A DNA stretch of 64,000 bases from Hyphomicrobiales bacterium (GCA_900466875.1 UBNQ01000005.1:62001-126000), one strand, 5' to 3'. Positions 18,370 through 28,496 are shown, numbered from the stretch's first letter. Program-made: numbers and translations. Notes: a model not told the origin generated them from the sequence alone.

Positions 18370-19074
18370 TCACTTATGCGATGACTGGAAAAGCCGTTCG
18401 CGTGACCCTTTCAGGTGCTCCAGCATCAGCTGCCGGGCGTCATTTTCGTTGCGGTTGGCAATGGCCGTGGCGATCGCCTCATGCTCTGCAAAGACCCGTG
18501 TCAGACCCGAAGCCTCGCGGCGGATCGAGGCGCCATGGAATTTCATGCCGACGGCGATGTGGTCCTTCAGGGCTTCCATCGCGGTGGAGAAATAATTGTT
18601 CTGCGCGGCACGCGCGATGGCGAGGTGAAACTGGAAATCGGCGTCCTCGCGGTGCGACTGGCGGTTGGTGGCATCGCGCAGCAGTTCCAGCGCCTGGCGG
18701 ATCGCCTTCAGGCTTTCCGCATCGTGACGGGTGGCAGCAGCAGCAGCAGCGGCCGGCTCCAGTGTCAGGCGGAATTCGTAACAGTTCAGAAGGTCGGCGA
18801 CGTTTTCCAGCTGGCCAAAACCGAGCGGGTTTCTCAGGCCTACCGAGCGGACGAAACTGCCGGCACCACGGCGGGAATAGATCAGGCTCTGGTCGCGCAG
18901 GCGCTTCAACGCTTCGCGGATGACGGGGCGCGACACTTCGAACTCGGCGGCGAGATCATGCTCGGTCGGTAGGCGCTCGTCCGGTTTGTAGGCGCCGGAC
19001 TTGATAGCGCGCAGCATGCGTTCGAAAACGATGTCGGCCAGACCCTTGCGGGCGGTTCCTGTTTCCAGCCCCAT
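18370..19074 (-). CDS. GntR-family (FadR/FCD type) transcriptional regulator
   Basis: 234 residues. The winged helix is DIVFERMLRAIKSGAYKPDERLPTE with recognition helix EFEVSRPVIREALKRLRDQ, followed by an FCD ligand domain with a row of alanines (EPAAAAAAATRHDAE) and metal-binding His/Asp pattern (DADFQFHLAIARAAQNN, EHEAIATAI). A TTG two codons upstream overlaps the kinase stop; the ATG at 19074 is preferred. It follows the acid-sugar kinase gene directly and should be its local regulator, responding to a sugar acid. Confidence 0.87.
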   Translation of the reverse strand: MGLETGTARKGLADIVFERMLRAIKSGAYKPDERLPTEHDLAAEFEVSRPVIREALKRLRDQSLIYSRRGAGSFVRSVGLRNPLGFGQLENVADLLNCYEFRLTLEPAAAAAAATRHDAESLKAIRQALELLRDATNRQSHREDADFQFHLAIARAAQNNYFSTAMEALKDHIAVGMKFHGASIRREASGLTRVFAEHEAIATAIANRNENDARQLMLEHLKGSRERLFQSSHK

Positions 19075-19076
19075 GC

Positions 19077-20105
19077 TCAACCCGCCTTCTGCAGGACTGT
19101 ATCTGCAATTTGTTTCAACGTATCAGGCTGACCGAAACCACCCGATTTGGCAATAATGCAGCGCCCATCTGCCGAGGCGAGGCCGAGACCCGGCAGGCAT
19201 TCACCATGCAGCCGCAGCCGCGAAAGGCCGAGCCTGCGCAGCACGGCTTCAGCCGTTGCACCGCCGGAGAGAAGCAACGTGCCATCATAATAGGCGAAAT
19301 TCCGCTTCAATCCCTCTGCCAGAGCTTCCGAAACAAGCTGCGGATCTATCTCCTCGGCGCCGCGCGTCGCCTGCACCAGCGTCAAGTCAGATCCCGTATC
19401 GCTTGCCGTGCCCAGATCGCCGTTGGGCGCAGGCAGATAATTCAGGCTATGCGCTTCTCGCAGGGCGTCTATCTGCATGAGCGTGATCGGGTCGCGCGAG
19501 CCGATCACAAAGGTGATCCGGCCGGGCGGGATGGTAGCGGCTTGCGCCTCAGTCTTGGCGGTCATGCGACGAGCAAGCGCTTCGGCAAGGCCGCGGGCGC
19601 CGATCAGGAGATCGGTGCCGTCGCTTTCAACCTCAGCCAAAACCGCGTCCATATCAGCGGTAGTGCGCGTATTCGGAATGCGGGCACGAGCAGCGTGTAG
19701 GCCGAGGCGGTCGGTGATCACGATCGGCGTCTCGACACCGAAGCCTGTGACATGCCCGTCGTCGACGATCCGGTGGAATTCCGGGATCGCTGGCGCAACA
19801 AGAGCCCGGTCGAAGGGTATGGCATCCAGTTCAGCAACAATATTCCCCTTCAGGCGGGAATCGACCTTCTTGAAAAACCGTGTCCCCTCCGGCAGCAGAG
19901 CGATGACCTTGGCAGTTATGGCACGGGCGTCGTCCGCTGCGATTTCTCGTGTGTTGAGATTGATCGACAGGACGTCCGGACGGTCCTCAACGATACGGAC
20001 GACAGCATCGAGGCCGAGCGCGACCTCCGTAACCAGACCGCGCCCGGCAAAAGGGGCCGCCGAGTCGAGCGCTCCGGTCAAATCGTCCGCAAGAATGGCT
20101 AACAT
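19077..20105 (-). CDS. Four-carbon acid sugar kinase family protein (DUF1537)
   Basis: 342 residues. The N-terminal domain starts with the family hallmark MLAILADDLTGALDSAAPF and contains KKVDSRLKGN. The C-terminal nucleotide-binding domain has LLSGGATAEAVLRRLGL and the terminal KSGGFGQPDTL. Known members (OtnK, DtnK) phosphorylate D-erythronate, L-threonate or related acids; other members use different sugar acids. Most family genes sit beside a PdxA2- or aldolase-type partner, which is absent here. The gene is first in a two-gene operon with the GntR regulator, whose candidate operator precedes it. Confidence 0.85.
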   Translation of the reverse strand: MLAILADDLTGALDSAAPFAGRGLVTEVALGLDAVVRIVEDRPDVLSINLNTREIAADDARAITAKVIALLPEGTRFFKKVDSRLKGNIVAELDAIPFDRALVAPAIPEFHRIVDDGHVTGFGVETPIVITDRLGLHAARARIPNTRTTADMDAVLAEVESDGTDLLIGARGLAEALARRMTAKTEAQAATIPPGRITFVIGSRDPITLMQIDALREAHSLNYLPAPNGDLGTASDTGSDLTLVQATRGAEEIDPQLVSEALAEGLKRNFAYYDGTLLLSGGATAEAVLRRLGLSRLRLHGECLPGLGLASADGRCIIAKSGGFGQPDTLKQIADTVLQKAG

Positions 20106-20118
20106 ATGTCTCCGCCCA

Positions 20119-20141
20119 CTTATGTTGTAAGCTTTATACCA
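20119..20141. promoter_or_regulatory. Inverted repeats upstream of the acid-sugar kinase gene
   Basis: Two overlapping dyads are visible. One is CTTA-TGTTG-TAAG (20119-20131); the other is TTGTA-AGCTTTA-TACCA (20125-20141), which fits the loose T-x-GT...AC-x-A pattern of many FCD-type GntR operators. The segment lies 14-36 bases upstream of the ATG in an A+T-rich patch that should be the promoter. A further CTTATATGT at 20152-20160 repeats part of the motif. Confidence 0.5.
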
Positions 20142-20676
20142 TTAAAAAACGCTTATATGTCAACAAGAATGTAGGATTAAATGACAAATGCAATGAGTTC
20201 ATCGCCGAGAATCGAGGGGCTTTGATGCACGCCTCGTTGCACTCGCTGCCGGAGAACAATGCTGCCGCAGTCAACCAGAAGGCATTGCTGCTTTATCTAT
20301 TGGATGATCCGCATCGATGCGCGGGCTGGACGAGGCTCAAGCTCCGGCGATACGGTTCATCCGTTGGCTGGGGTTCCCGTTGATTTTCCCAATGGGGCAA
20401 GAACTGAATGCGCCGGGCGCATTCCGGTCTTCGGGCCGGCAAGATACTGATTGCGCAAGGCAGTGGCAGTGCTCATCCAGGAAAGCTCGGGGGTCTAGGC
20501 CGCGATTAAATCTTGGCGAAACCTTGCCAAAATCCTTTCCATCACGACAGCACCCCTGACTCGTCGTGATCCCTCAATGCTTCGACAGAGTGCATCTGCT
20601 GTCACGCGGGACCCGGCTTTCGACCTGATGCCGACTCGAGCCAACTGTTTTTGAATTTTGACGCCAACCACTTTCC
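20142..20676. other. Gap without a recognisable gene
   Basis: About 535 bases between the kinase promoter and the stop of the protease gene. Only short frames without recognisable products occur. The part near 20140-20180 is A+T-rich and probably belongs to the kinase promoter. Nothing else identifiable was seen. Confidence 0.5.
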
Positions 20677-22776
20677 CTATGGCTGATTGGCCGCCTTTTG
20701 CACGGGCGACAGCAGATCGGCTTGATCGGCAACGATGGCGGCGGCCTCGGTTCTCAGGACATCCTTTGCATTCTTGCGCGCGTTCTCAAGCGCAAGCTCT
20801 GCGCTCAAGCTGCGCTCGTTGGCCTGCAGACCATCATCTTCTCCGCTCAACAGACCGTCATCGCTTTGCGCGCGGGCCTTCAGGCGGCGTTCAAGCGCAT
20901 TCATTTCCTCACGGCGTTCAGCCTCATTCAGGGAAATGAACCGCTTCTCTCGCTGCGCCTTCAACTCCGCCGCATCTTCCACGAAACGCTGAAAATCCGG
21001 ATCGTCTTTCACGCGTGCGTCATGGCGGCTCTGCAATTGCGGCAGCAACGATGCTGTCGCTTTCGACGCCGTGTATTTCGCAGGCTTGATCTTGTCCCAT
21101 GGAAGCGCGTTGTCATAGCTCGACTCGCCAACAGTCTTTGGATCCAGGAGGCCCGGCAAGCTGATGTCGGGCGTCACGCCGTGCAACTGCGTCGTTCCAC
21201 CGTCGACACGGAAGAACTGCGCGATCGTCAGCTTCAACTGTCCGTATTTCGGCTTGTTGTTGCGCGCCGCCTGGTCAAGATCGATCACGGTCTGCACGGT
21301 GCCTTTGCCGAAACTGGGCTCACCGACAATCACGCCACGACCGTAATCCTGTATCGCCGCCGCAAAAATCTCGGACGCCGAGGCCGAGCCGCGATTGATC
21401 AGCACACCGACCGGGCCGGTCCATGCCGGCTTGGAAAGATCATCGCTTTCCACCTCGACTTTGCCAGCAGCATCACGTTGTTGGACAACCGGACCTTTCC
21501 CGACGAACAGACTGGTCAACTCGATCGCTTCGCTCAAGGAGCCGCCGCCGTTGTCACGCAGATCGATCAGAACCCCGTCGACCTTGTCCTGCTTCAGCTC
21601 TCCGATAAGTTTTGCAACATCGCGGCTCGCGCTCCGATAGTCCTTGTCGCCTTTGCGACGCGCCTCGAAATCCTCGTAGAATGCCGGCAGGGTAATGACC
21701 CCGATCTTGCGGGCCACGCCTTGATCCTCGACGGGCAGGATCGTTTTCTTCGCGGCTTGTTTTTCCAGGCTGATCTTGTCGCGCACAAGGCTGATCACCC
21801 TGTGGCTTCCCTCAGCTGCCGTCTCGGCCGGCAGGATATCCAGCCGTACGACGGAATCCTTCTCGCCGCGGATCAACTGAACGACCTCGTCGAGACGAAT
21901 GCCCACGACTTCCTTGACCGCGCCGTCCTTGCCCTGACCGACGCCGATAATACGATCTCCAACCGCCAGTTTCCCGGATAGCTGCGCCGGTCCACCGGGC
22001 ACGAGTTCCCGAATGGTCGTGTAACCGTCGCGTTCCTGCAGAACCGCGCCGATACCGACCAGCGAAAGCTTCATCGAAATATCGAAATCGGCCGAGGCGG
22101 CAGCGCCGAAATAGTCCGTGTGCGGATCAACGGAGGTCGTATAGGCAGCCATGAAGGACTGGAACACGTCGTCACTCTTGTAGGTGTAGACGCGTTGCTG
22201 GATATTCTCGTAACGCTTGTCGAGCGTATTGCGAATTGTATCATCCGCCTGGCCCGCCAGTTTCAGCCGCAGCCAGTCGCTCTTGACGCTCTTGCGCCAA
22301 AGGTCATGGATCTGAGCCTCCGATTGCGGCCAGGGCTCATCTTCCCTCAACAGAGAATAATTTTCCCGCGCGCTGAAGTCGAAGCCCTGTTTGAGCAGGC
22401 CTCGCGAAAACACCATGCGATCGACGACGCGCTGCGAGTAGATATTGAATATCGAAAACGGGATCTTCAGGTCTTCGTTGATGAGGGCATCGTCAATTCT
22501 GGTCTTGTTCACCATGAACTTGTCGACATCGGCCTGCAGGAAAAAGCCCCGGTCCGGATCCAATGACTTAAGGTATCGGTCCATGATTTTCGCGGAGAGC
22601 GCATCATCGAGCGGAACCGGCTTGTAGGCATAACGCTCGAGAAATTGAGCACTCAGGTTGGCGGCCTCGGCCTGGCTCTTTTGCGGCGCCAGAACGGGAG
22701 GCGTGCCGAGCTCCAAGGAATAGGCCGACGGTGCCAGGAGAAAAAACAGGCCAACGAAACCGTAACGAATGCGCAT
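20677..22776 (-). CDS. prc: Periplasmic tail-specific (C-terminal processing) protease, S41 family
   Basis: 699 residues, close to E. coli Prc/Tsp (682). A signal peptide (MRIRYGFVGLFFLLAPSAYS) is followed by the Prc N-terminal helical domain (KIMDRYLKSLDPDRGFFLQ), a PDZ domain (GIGAVLQERDGYTTIRELVPG, GDRIIGVGQ) and the S41 protease core. The catalytic Ser region GSASASEIFAAA lies near residue 462 and the Lys region SFGKGTVQ near 490. A C-terminal charged, helical domain (DUF3340-like) is present. Such proteases degrade periplasmic proteins and mature lipoprotein or cell-wall enzymes. This long gamma-type form differs from the shorter CtpA usual in Rhizobiales. It has no operon partners; the next gene upstream, pccB, is divergent. 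Confidence 0.93.
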   Translation of the reverse strand: MRIRYGFVGLFFLLAPSAYSLELGTPPVLAPQKSQAEAANLSAQFLERYAYKPVPLDDALSAKIMDRYLKSLDPDRGFFLQADVDKFMVNKTRIDDALINEDLKIPFSIFNIYSQRVVDRMVFSRGLLKQGFDFSARENYSLLREDEPWPQSEAQIHDLWRKSVKSDWLRLKLAGQADDTIRNTLDKRYENIQQRVYTYKSDDVFQSFMAAYTTSVDPHTDYFGAAASADFDISMKLSLVGIGAVLQERDGYTTIRELVPGGPAQLSGKLAVGDRIIGVGQGKDGAVKEVVGIRLDEVVQLIRGEKDSVVRLDILPAETAAEGSHRVISLVRDKISLEKQAAKKTILPVEDQGVARKIGVITLPAFYEDFEARRKGDKDYRSASRDVAKLIGELKQDKVDGVLIDLRDNGGGSLSEAIELTSLFVGKGPVVQQRDAAGKVEVESDDLSKPAWTGPVGVLINRGSASASEIFAAAIQDYGRGVIVGEPSFGKGTVQTVIDLDQAARNNKPKYGQLKLTIAQFFRVDGGTTQLHGVTPDISLPGLLDPKTVGESSYDNALPWDKIKPAKYTASKATASLLPQLQSRHDARVKDDPDFQRFVEDAAELKAQREKRFISLNEAERREEMNALERRLKARAQSDDGLLSGEDDGLQANERSLSAELALENARKNAKDVLRTEAAAIVADQADLLSPVQKAANQP

Positions 22777-23064
22777 TCAGCTTTAATCCCAGATGCAGTG
22801 TCGAGATATTGTCAGGTGTTGCATTAACTGCGCTGCTTTAGCAACCCAAGTCTGCGCGCAATAATTCGTGTCTGGCGCCCCACATAATCGACATGATTGG
22901 CACTAACGGCGGGCGGCAGGCATGCTACGCCTTGCCTGATCGCCATGCTTTCCGGCGACCTTTTCGTTGTGTTTCAAAGTCGTACGACTCAAACCGGCCT
23001 TTCCCTCGCTCCGGTTTTGCTATTGTTATATATGCCTGCATTCGCACATTCTTTGGGAGGAAAT

Positions 23065-24597
23065 ATGCGCGCGGTTTTGAATGAGGTCGAAAAACGCCGC
23101 GCCGAGGCGAGGTTGGGCGGCGGCCTCAAGCGCATCGAGGCGCAGCATGCCAAAGGCAAGCTGACGGCCCGCGAGCGGATCGAAGTGCTGCTCGACGAAG
23201 GCTCGTTCGAAGAATTCGACATGTATGTCACCCATCGTGCCGTCGATTTCGGCATGGCGGAACAGAAGGTCGCAGGCGATGGCGTGATTACCGGCTGGGG
23301 CACGATCAACGGTCGGCAGGTCTACGTCTTCTCCCAGGACTTCACCGTGCTGGGTGGCTCCCTGTCGGAAACGCATGCGCAAAAGATCTGCAAGATCATG
23401 GATATGGCGGTGCGGGTCGGCGCTCCGGTGATCGGTCTTAATGATTCCGGTGGAGCGCGTATCCAGGAAGGCGTCGCCTCGCTTGCCGGTTATGCGGAAG
23501 TGTTTCGCCGCAATGCCGAAGCCTCCGGCGTCATTCCGCAGATCTCCGTTATCATGGGGCCGTGCGCCGGCGGGGCCGTCTACTCGCCGGCCATGACCGA
23601 CTTCATCTTCATGGTGCGGGACTCCTCCTACATGTTCGTCACCGGCCCGGATGTGGTGAAGACGGTGACGAACGAGATCGTCACCGCTGAAGAACTCGGT
23701 GGCGCCGCAACCCACACGCAAAAGTCTTCCGTCGCCGATGCGGCCTTCGAAAACGACATCGAGGCGCTGGAAGCGGTGCGCCAGCTTTTCGATTTCCTGC
23801 CGCTCAACAATCGCGACAAGGTTCCGGTCAGGCCGTTTCACGACGATCCGTCACGGGTCGAGATGCGGCTCGACACACTGGTGCCCGACAGTTCAACCAA
23901 ACCCTACGACATGAAGGAACTGATCACCGCGCTGGCGGACGAGGGCGACTTTTTCGAGATCCAGCAGGCGTTCGCCAAGAACATCATTACCGGATATATC
24001 CGCATCGAAGGTCAGACGGTCGGCGTCGTTGCCAACCAGCCGATGGTTCTGGCGGGCTGCCTGGATATAGATTCTTCCCGCAAGGCCGCACGCTTCGTGC
24101 GTTTCTGCGATGCCTTTTCCATCCCCATCCTGACGCTGGTCGACGTGCCGGGCTTTTTGCCCGGCGTTGCGCAGGAATATGGCGGCGTCATCAAGCACGG
24201 CGCCAAGCTGCTGTTTGCCTATTCGGAAGCGACCGTGCCGATGGTGACGCTGATCACGCGGAAAGCCTATGGCGGCGCCTATGACGTGATGGCGTCGAAA
24301 CATATCGGTGCCGATATCAACTACGCCTGGCCAACGGCCGAGATCGCGGTGATGGGCGCCAAGGGTGCAACCGAAATTCTTTACCGCTCCGAGCTTTCCG
24401 ACCCCGAAAAAATCGCCGCCCGCACGAAGGAATACGAGGAGCGTTTCGCCAATCCGTTCGTTGCGGCCGAGCGCGGTTTCATTGACGAAGTGATCATGCC
24501 GCATTCGTCCCGCCGGCGCATCGCCCGCGCCTTCGCCTCGCTGCGCAACAAGCAGGTGACGACACATTGGAAAAAACACGACACGATACCGCTTTAG
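23065..24597 (+). CDS. pccB: Propionyl-CoA carboxylase beta chain (carboxyltransferase)
   Basis: 510 residues. Transfers the carboxyl from biotin to propionyl-CoA, giving methylmalonyl-CoA. Motifs: [37 protein letters not shown], the acyl-CoA oxyanion loop [17 protein letters not shown] and the biotin-side [20 protein letters not shown] with [10 protein letters not shown] frame is open for 56 codons upstream, but the ATG at 23065 has a strong TTGGGAGGAAAT ribosome site and matches family starts. pccA follows by 11 bases, so both subunits form one operon. Propionyl-CoA arises from valine and isoleucine, whose catabolic genes lie at the right end of the window. Confidence 0.95.
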   Translation: MRAVLNEVEKRRAEARLGGGLKRIEAQHAKGKLTARERIEVLLDEGSFEEFDMYVTHRAVDFGMAEQKVAGDGVITGWGTINGRQVYVFSQDFTVLGGSLSETHAQKICKIMDMAVRVGAPVIGLNDSGGARIQEGVASLAGYAEVFRRNAEASGVIPQISVIMGPCAGGAVYSPAMTDFIFMVRDSSYMFVTGPDVVKTVTNEIVTAEELGGAATHTQKSSVADAAFENDIEALEAVRQLFDFLPLNNRDKVPVRPFHDDPSRVEMRLDTLVPDSSTKPYDMKELITALADEGDFFEIQQAFAKNIITGYIRIEGQTVGVVANQPMVLAGCLDIDSSRKAARFVRFCDAFSIPILTLVDVPGFLPGVAQEYGGVIKHGAKLLFAYSEATVPMVTLITRKAYGGAYDVMASKHIGADINYAWPTAEIAVMGAKGATEILYRSELSDPEKIAARTKEYEERFANPFVAAERGFIDEVIMPHSSRRRIARAFASLRNKQVTTHWKKHDTIPL

Positions 24598-24608
24598 GGG
24601 CCGGCACC

Positions 24609-26627
24609 ATGTTCAAGAAGATCCTCATCGCCAACCGCGGCGAAATTGCCTGCCGGGTCATCAAGACAGCACAGAAGATGGGTATCGCAACGGTTGCCGT
24701 CTATTCGGATGCCGACGCGAACGCCCTGCATGTGTCGATGGCCGACGAAGCTGTTCATATCGGCCCCGCGCCTTCCAACCAGTCCTACATCGTCATCGAC
24801 AGAATCCTCGATGCGATCGCCAGAACCGGCGCGGATGCCGTGCATCCGGGCTATGGCTTTCTGTCGGAAAATGCCGCGTTTGCCGCCGCACTGGAAAAAG
24901 TGGGTGTCGCTTTCATCGGCCCGCCGGTGAAAGCCATCGAGGCGATGGGTGACAAGATCACCTCAAAGAAGATCGCAGCCGAGGCCGGCGTCTCGACCGT
25001 GCCCGGGCATATGGGCCTGATCGAGAATGCTGACGAGGCCGTGAAAATCTCGTCCTCGATCGGTTATCCTGTCATGATCAAGGCGTCTGCCGGCGGCGGC
25101 GGCAAGGGCATGCGGATCGCCTGGAACGATGCGGAAGCGCGCGAAGGTTTCCAGTCCTCGCGCAACGAGGCAAAAAACTCGTTTGGCGACGACCGCATCT
25201 TCATCGAAAAATTCGTCGACCAGCCGCGCCATATCGAGATTCAGATTCTGGGCGACCAGCATGACAACACGCTGTATCTCGGCGAGCGGGAATGCTCCAT
25301 CCAGCGACGGAACCAGAAGGTCATCGAGGAGGCTCCGTCACCCTTCCTGGATGATGCCACCCGCAAGGCAATGGGTGAACAGGCCGTGGCGCTCGCAAAA
25401 GCCGTCGGTTACTTCTCCGCCGGCACGGTGGAGTTCATCGTAGATGGCAATCGGAACTTCTACTTCCTCGAAATGAACACCCGCCTGCAGGTGGAGCATC
25501 CGGTGACCGAACTTGTCACCGGCATAGATCTTGTCGAGCAGATGATCCGCATCGCCGCCGGCGAAAAGCTTTCGTTTGCGCAAAAAGACGTGGCGCTTCG
25601 GGGCTGGGCGATCGAAAGCCGGCTCTACGCCGAAGACCCCTATCGCAATTTCCTTCCCTCGATCGGACGGCTTTCCCGCTACCGCCCGCCGGTCGAAGGA
25701 CTTCAGGACAGCGGCGCAATCATCCGCAATGATACCGGCGTCTTCGAGGGCGGCGAGATTTCGATGTATTACGATCCGATGATCGCAAAGCTCTGCAGCT
25801 GGGCCGAAGATCGGGCGGCGGCCATTGACGCCATGGGCACGGCGCTGGATGCGTTCGAGGTGGAAGGTATCGGCCATAATCTGCCCTTCCTGTCTGCCGT
25901 CATGCAGCAAGACAGATTTCGCTCGGGAAATCTCACCACGGCTTACATCGCAGAGGAGTTTCCGGACGGGTTTCATGGCGTCCAGCCGGATGTCGGCGAT
26001 GCCCGAAAGCTTGCGGTCATCGCGGTGCTGGTCAACCAGGTAATCCAGGAACGCGCGACATGGATTTCCGGTACGCTGTCCAAACGCCGCCGTGCGGTGG
26101 CAAAGGATTGGGTCGTGACGCTCTCGGTCGGCGGACAACGCGCGTTCGAAGGGCCTGTGACGCTGGATACGTCCGCGGACGGTGCCTTCGTGCGTTTCGA
26201 CGATCACCAGACTGTGTCTGCAGCAACGGGATGGTTTCCGGGACAAAGCCTTGCCGACTTTCACGTCGGCGGTGAAAGCCTGATGGTAAAAGTCGATTTG
26301 GTCGGATCGGCCATTCGGCTGCGCTGGCGTGGCATGGATATCCTGGCGCATGCGCGTTCGCCCCGGATCGCTGAGCTTGCGAAACTGATGCCGCTCAAGC
26401 TGCCTCCGGACACGTCGAAAATGCTGCTTTGCCCCATGCCCGGCGTCATCACCTCGATCGCGGTCACCGCAGGTGATCGGGTGGAGGCCGGCCAGACACT
26501 TGCCACGGTGGAGGCGATGAAGATGGAGAACGTATTGAAGGCCGAAAAGCAGGGGCTGGTCAAACGCGTGGCCGTCACACCGGGCCAGAGCCTTGCCGTG
26601 GACGAGCTCATCATCGAATTTGAATAA
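24609..26627 (+). CDS. pccA: Propionyl-CoA carboxylase alpha chain (biotin carboxylase + biotin carrier)
   Basis: 672 residues. The biotin carboxylase domain starts MFKKILIANRGEIACRVI and has the ATP-grasp glycine loop KASAGGGGKGMR, then EMNTRLQVEHPVTE. The middle BT linker domain spans roughly residues 470-600. The biotin carrier domain ends the protein with EAMKMEN (biotinylated Lys638). The start at 24609 is chosen over an upstream in-frame ATG inside pccB. Together with pccB it would form the alpha6beta6 holoenzyme. A biotin-dependent relative, the methylcrotonyl-CoA enzyme, is at 60592. Confidence 0.95.
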   Translation: MFKKILIANRGEIACRVIKTAQKMGIATVAVYSDADANALHVSMADEAVHIGPAPSNQSYIVIDRILDAIARTGADAVHPGYGFLSENAAFAAALEKVGVAFIGPPVKAIEAMGDKITSKKIAAEAGVSTVPGHMGLIENADEAVKISSSIGYPVMIKASAGGGGKGMRIAWNDAEAREGFQSSRNEAKNSFGDDRIFIEKFVDQPRHIEIQILGDQHDNTLYLGERECSIQRRNQKVIEEAPSPFLDDATRKAMGEQAVALAKAVGYFSAGTVEFIVDGNRNFYFLEMNTRLQVEHPVTELVTGIDLVEQMIRIAAGEKLSFAQKDVALRGWAIESRLYAEDPYRNFLPSIGRLSRYRPPVEGLQDSGAIIRNDTGVFEGGEISMYYDPMIAKLCSWAEDRAAAIDAMGTALDAFEVEGIGHNLPFLSAVMQQDRFRSGNLTTAYIAEEFPDGFHGVQPDVGDARKLAVIAVLVNQVIQERATWISGTLSKRRRAVAKDWVVTLSVGGQRAFEGPVTLDTSADGAFVRFDDHQTVSAATGWFPGQSLADFHVGGESLMVKVDLVGSAIRLRWRGMDILAHARSPRIAELAKLMPLKLPPDTSKMLLCPMPGVITSIAVTAGDRVEAGQTLATVEAMKMENVLKAEKQGLVKRVAVTPGQSLAVDELIIEFE

Positions 26628-26707
26628 TGCCAGAGCGATATGCGCTGGCTCACATTTGCCGGATATGGATGGAAGATGTCACCTGACACACAGACAAAAG
26701 GTGCCGG

Positions 26708-27235
26708 TTGACGTTACCGCCATCGATCATAACCGCGCATGTCGAGCCGGATGATATCGAGCCTTTCAATCGTCTCAGGCAGGAACACTTTCCTGCCGCC
26801 CGCAATTTTCTGAAGGCCCATATCACCGTCTTCCACCACCTCCCCGGCCAGCGGCTTGATGCGGTTCGCGAACGTGTGTCCGACGCGCTGAAAACGCAAA
26901 TAGGTTTCCTCGCGACCGTAAGTGGTGTCCAACATCTGGGAGCAGGCGTCGCGTTCAAGATTGAGAGCCCGGAACTTCAGGATCTGAGAGCGGACCTCGT
27001 TCGCCGTTTCGGCTCCTGGCCCGGCCCCCAGGATCTCCAGAAGTTCCGGCCGCATATCACCATCCAGAACAAGGTATCGCGGGCGGAGGCCGATCGGCTG
27101 TTTTTCAGCTTGAGATCTGCTTTCGAGCCTCGATCCATCCGCATCACCGGGCTCGATCTATGGAGCTATCTCGCGGGGCCATGGCGTCATGAGGGCCTTC
27201 TCGGTTTTGCTCACCCAGAAGACCGTTCACCATGA
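26708..27235 (+). CDS. 2'-5' RNA ligase / cyclic phosphodiesterase superfamily protein
   Basis: 175 residues of the 2H phosphoesterase superfamily. Both signature His-x-Thr motifs are present: AHITVFH (H38, T40) and RPHITIQN (H116, T118), spaced as expected. Members act on 2'-5' or 2',3'-cyclic phosphates in RNA or nucleotides; the natural substrate is usually unknown. Translation appears to start at a TTG preceded by AAAAGG, since no ATG precedes the conserved region. It follows pccA by 80 bases in the same direction and converges on dgoD with only 13 bases between the stops. Confidence 0.82.
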   Translation: MTLPPSIITAHVEPDDIEPFNRLRQEHFPAARNFLKAHITVFHHLPGQRLDAVRERVSDALKTQIGFLATVSGVQHLGAGVAFKIESPELQDLRADLVRRFGSWPGPQDLQKFRPHITIQNKVSRAEADRLFFSLRSAFEPRSIRITGLDLWSYLAGPWRHEGLLGFAHPEDRSP

Positions 27236-27248
27236 CGGCAAGGCTATA

Positions 27249-28400
27249 TTACCACTCGGCGAAGCTTCCATCTTCATGGCGCCAGATCGGATTGCGCCAA
27301 CGATGGCCTTCCTTCGCCCTCTCGATCACATAGGCTTCATCCACTTCAACGCCGAGGCCCGGTCCCTGCGGAATGCTGACGAAACCGTCGGCATAATGGA
27401 AGACGTCCTTGTTGGAGATGTAATCGAGGATATCATTGCCCTGATTATAGTGGATGCCGAGGCTCTGTTCCTGGATGAAGGCATTGTAGGAGATCGCATC
27501 GACCTGCAGGCATGCGGCAAGCGCGATAGGCCCAAGCGGGCAATGGGGCGCCAGCGCCACATCATAGGCTTCCGCCATGGCTGCGATCTTGCGGCATTCG
27601 GTAATGCCGCCGGCGTGGGAAAGATCCGGCTGGATGATGTCGACATAACCGTCCGAAAGAACCTGCTTGAAATCCCAACGGGAAAATAGTCGCTCGCCGA
27701 GCGCGATCGGGGTCGAGCAATGGTTGGCGATTTCCTTCAAGGTTTCGCGGTTTTCCGAAAGTACCGGCTCTTCGATGAACATCAGCTTGTAAGGCTCAAG
27801 CTCCTTGGCGAGAACCTTCGCCATCGGCTTGTGAACACGACCGTGGAAATCCACGCCGATGCCGATATGCGGCCCGACGGCCTCGCGGATGATGGCAATC
27901 GTCTCGACCGCCTTCTCCACCTTTTCATTGGTGTCGACGATCTGCATTTCCTCGCAGCCATTGAGCTTGATGGCTTTGAAACCCCGGGCCACGACATCCT
28001 TGGCATTGCGGGCAACGTCCGACGGGCGGTCGCCGCCGATCCAGGAGTAAACCTTGATCTTATCCCTGAGCTGGCCACCGAGCAGCGAGTGAACCGGCTG
28101 GCCCAGCGCCTTGCCCTTGATATCCCAGAGCGCTTGATCGATGCCGGCGAGCGCCGACATATGGACCGCCCCGCCCCGGTAGAAACCCCCGCGATAAAGA
28201 ACCGTCCAGTGATCCTCGATCAGGAACGGGTTCTTGCCGATCAGGTAATCGGCCATTTCCTGCACCGCAGCCTCGACGGTCAGCGCCCGGCCTTCGACCA
28301 CCGGCTCGCCCCAGCCGGAGATGCCTTCGTCGGTTTCAATCTTCAAGAACAGCCAGCGCGGCGGCACGATATAGGTGGTCAGCTTGGTGATCTTCATCAA
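27249..28400 (-). CDS. dgoD: D-galactonate dehydratase
   Basis: 383 residues, collinear with E. coli DgoD (382). Motifs shared with that enzyme include [50 protein letters not shown], the metal/base region [34 protein letters not shown] and [17 protein letters not shown], ending [11 protein letters not shown]. It dehydrates D-galactonate to 2-keto-3-deoxygalactonate. The usual partners, KDGal kinase and KDPGal aldolase, are not adjacent. It is divergent from a GntR-type regulator, with dyad-rich DNA between them. Confidence 0.95.
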   Translation of the reverse strand: MMKITKLTTYIVPPRWLFLKIETDEGISGWGEPVVEGRALTVEAAVQEMADYLIGKNPFLIEDHWTVLYRGGFYRGGAVHMSALAGIDQALWDIKGKALGQPVHSLLGGQLRDKIKVYSWIGGDRPSDVARNAKDVVARGFKAIKLNGCEEMQIVDTNEKVEKAVETIAIIREAVGPHIGIGVDFHGRVHKPMAKVLAKELEPYKLMFIEEPVLSENRETLKEIANHCSTPIALGERLFSRWDFKQVLSDGYVDIIQPDLSHAGGITECRKIAAMAEAYDVALAPHCPLGPIALAACLQVDAISYNAFIQEQSLGIHYNQGNDILDYISNKDVFHYADGFVSIPQGPGLGVEVDEAYVIERAKEGHRWRNPIWRHEDGSFAEW

Positions 28401-28496
28401 AGTGCTCCAAATATGAAAACAGGTTCAAGCTTGTTGCTGACACAAACCCGGACTGCGGAATTTCTTCCGCACCGGACATCGTCAGCCTTGGCTAGA

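Noticed and set aside
18728..18760. GCA/GCAG triplet run resembling a simple repeat
   Set aside because: It encodes the alanine run in the FCD domain of the GntR regulator, a common feature of this family and not a separate repeat element.
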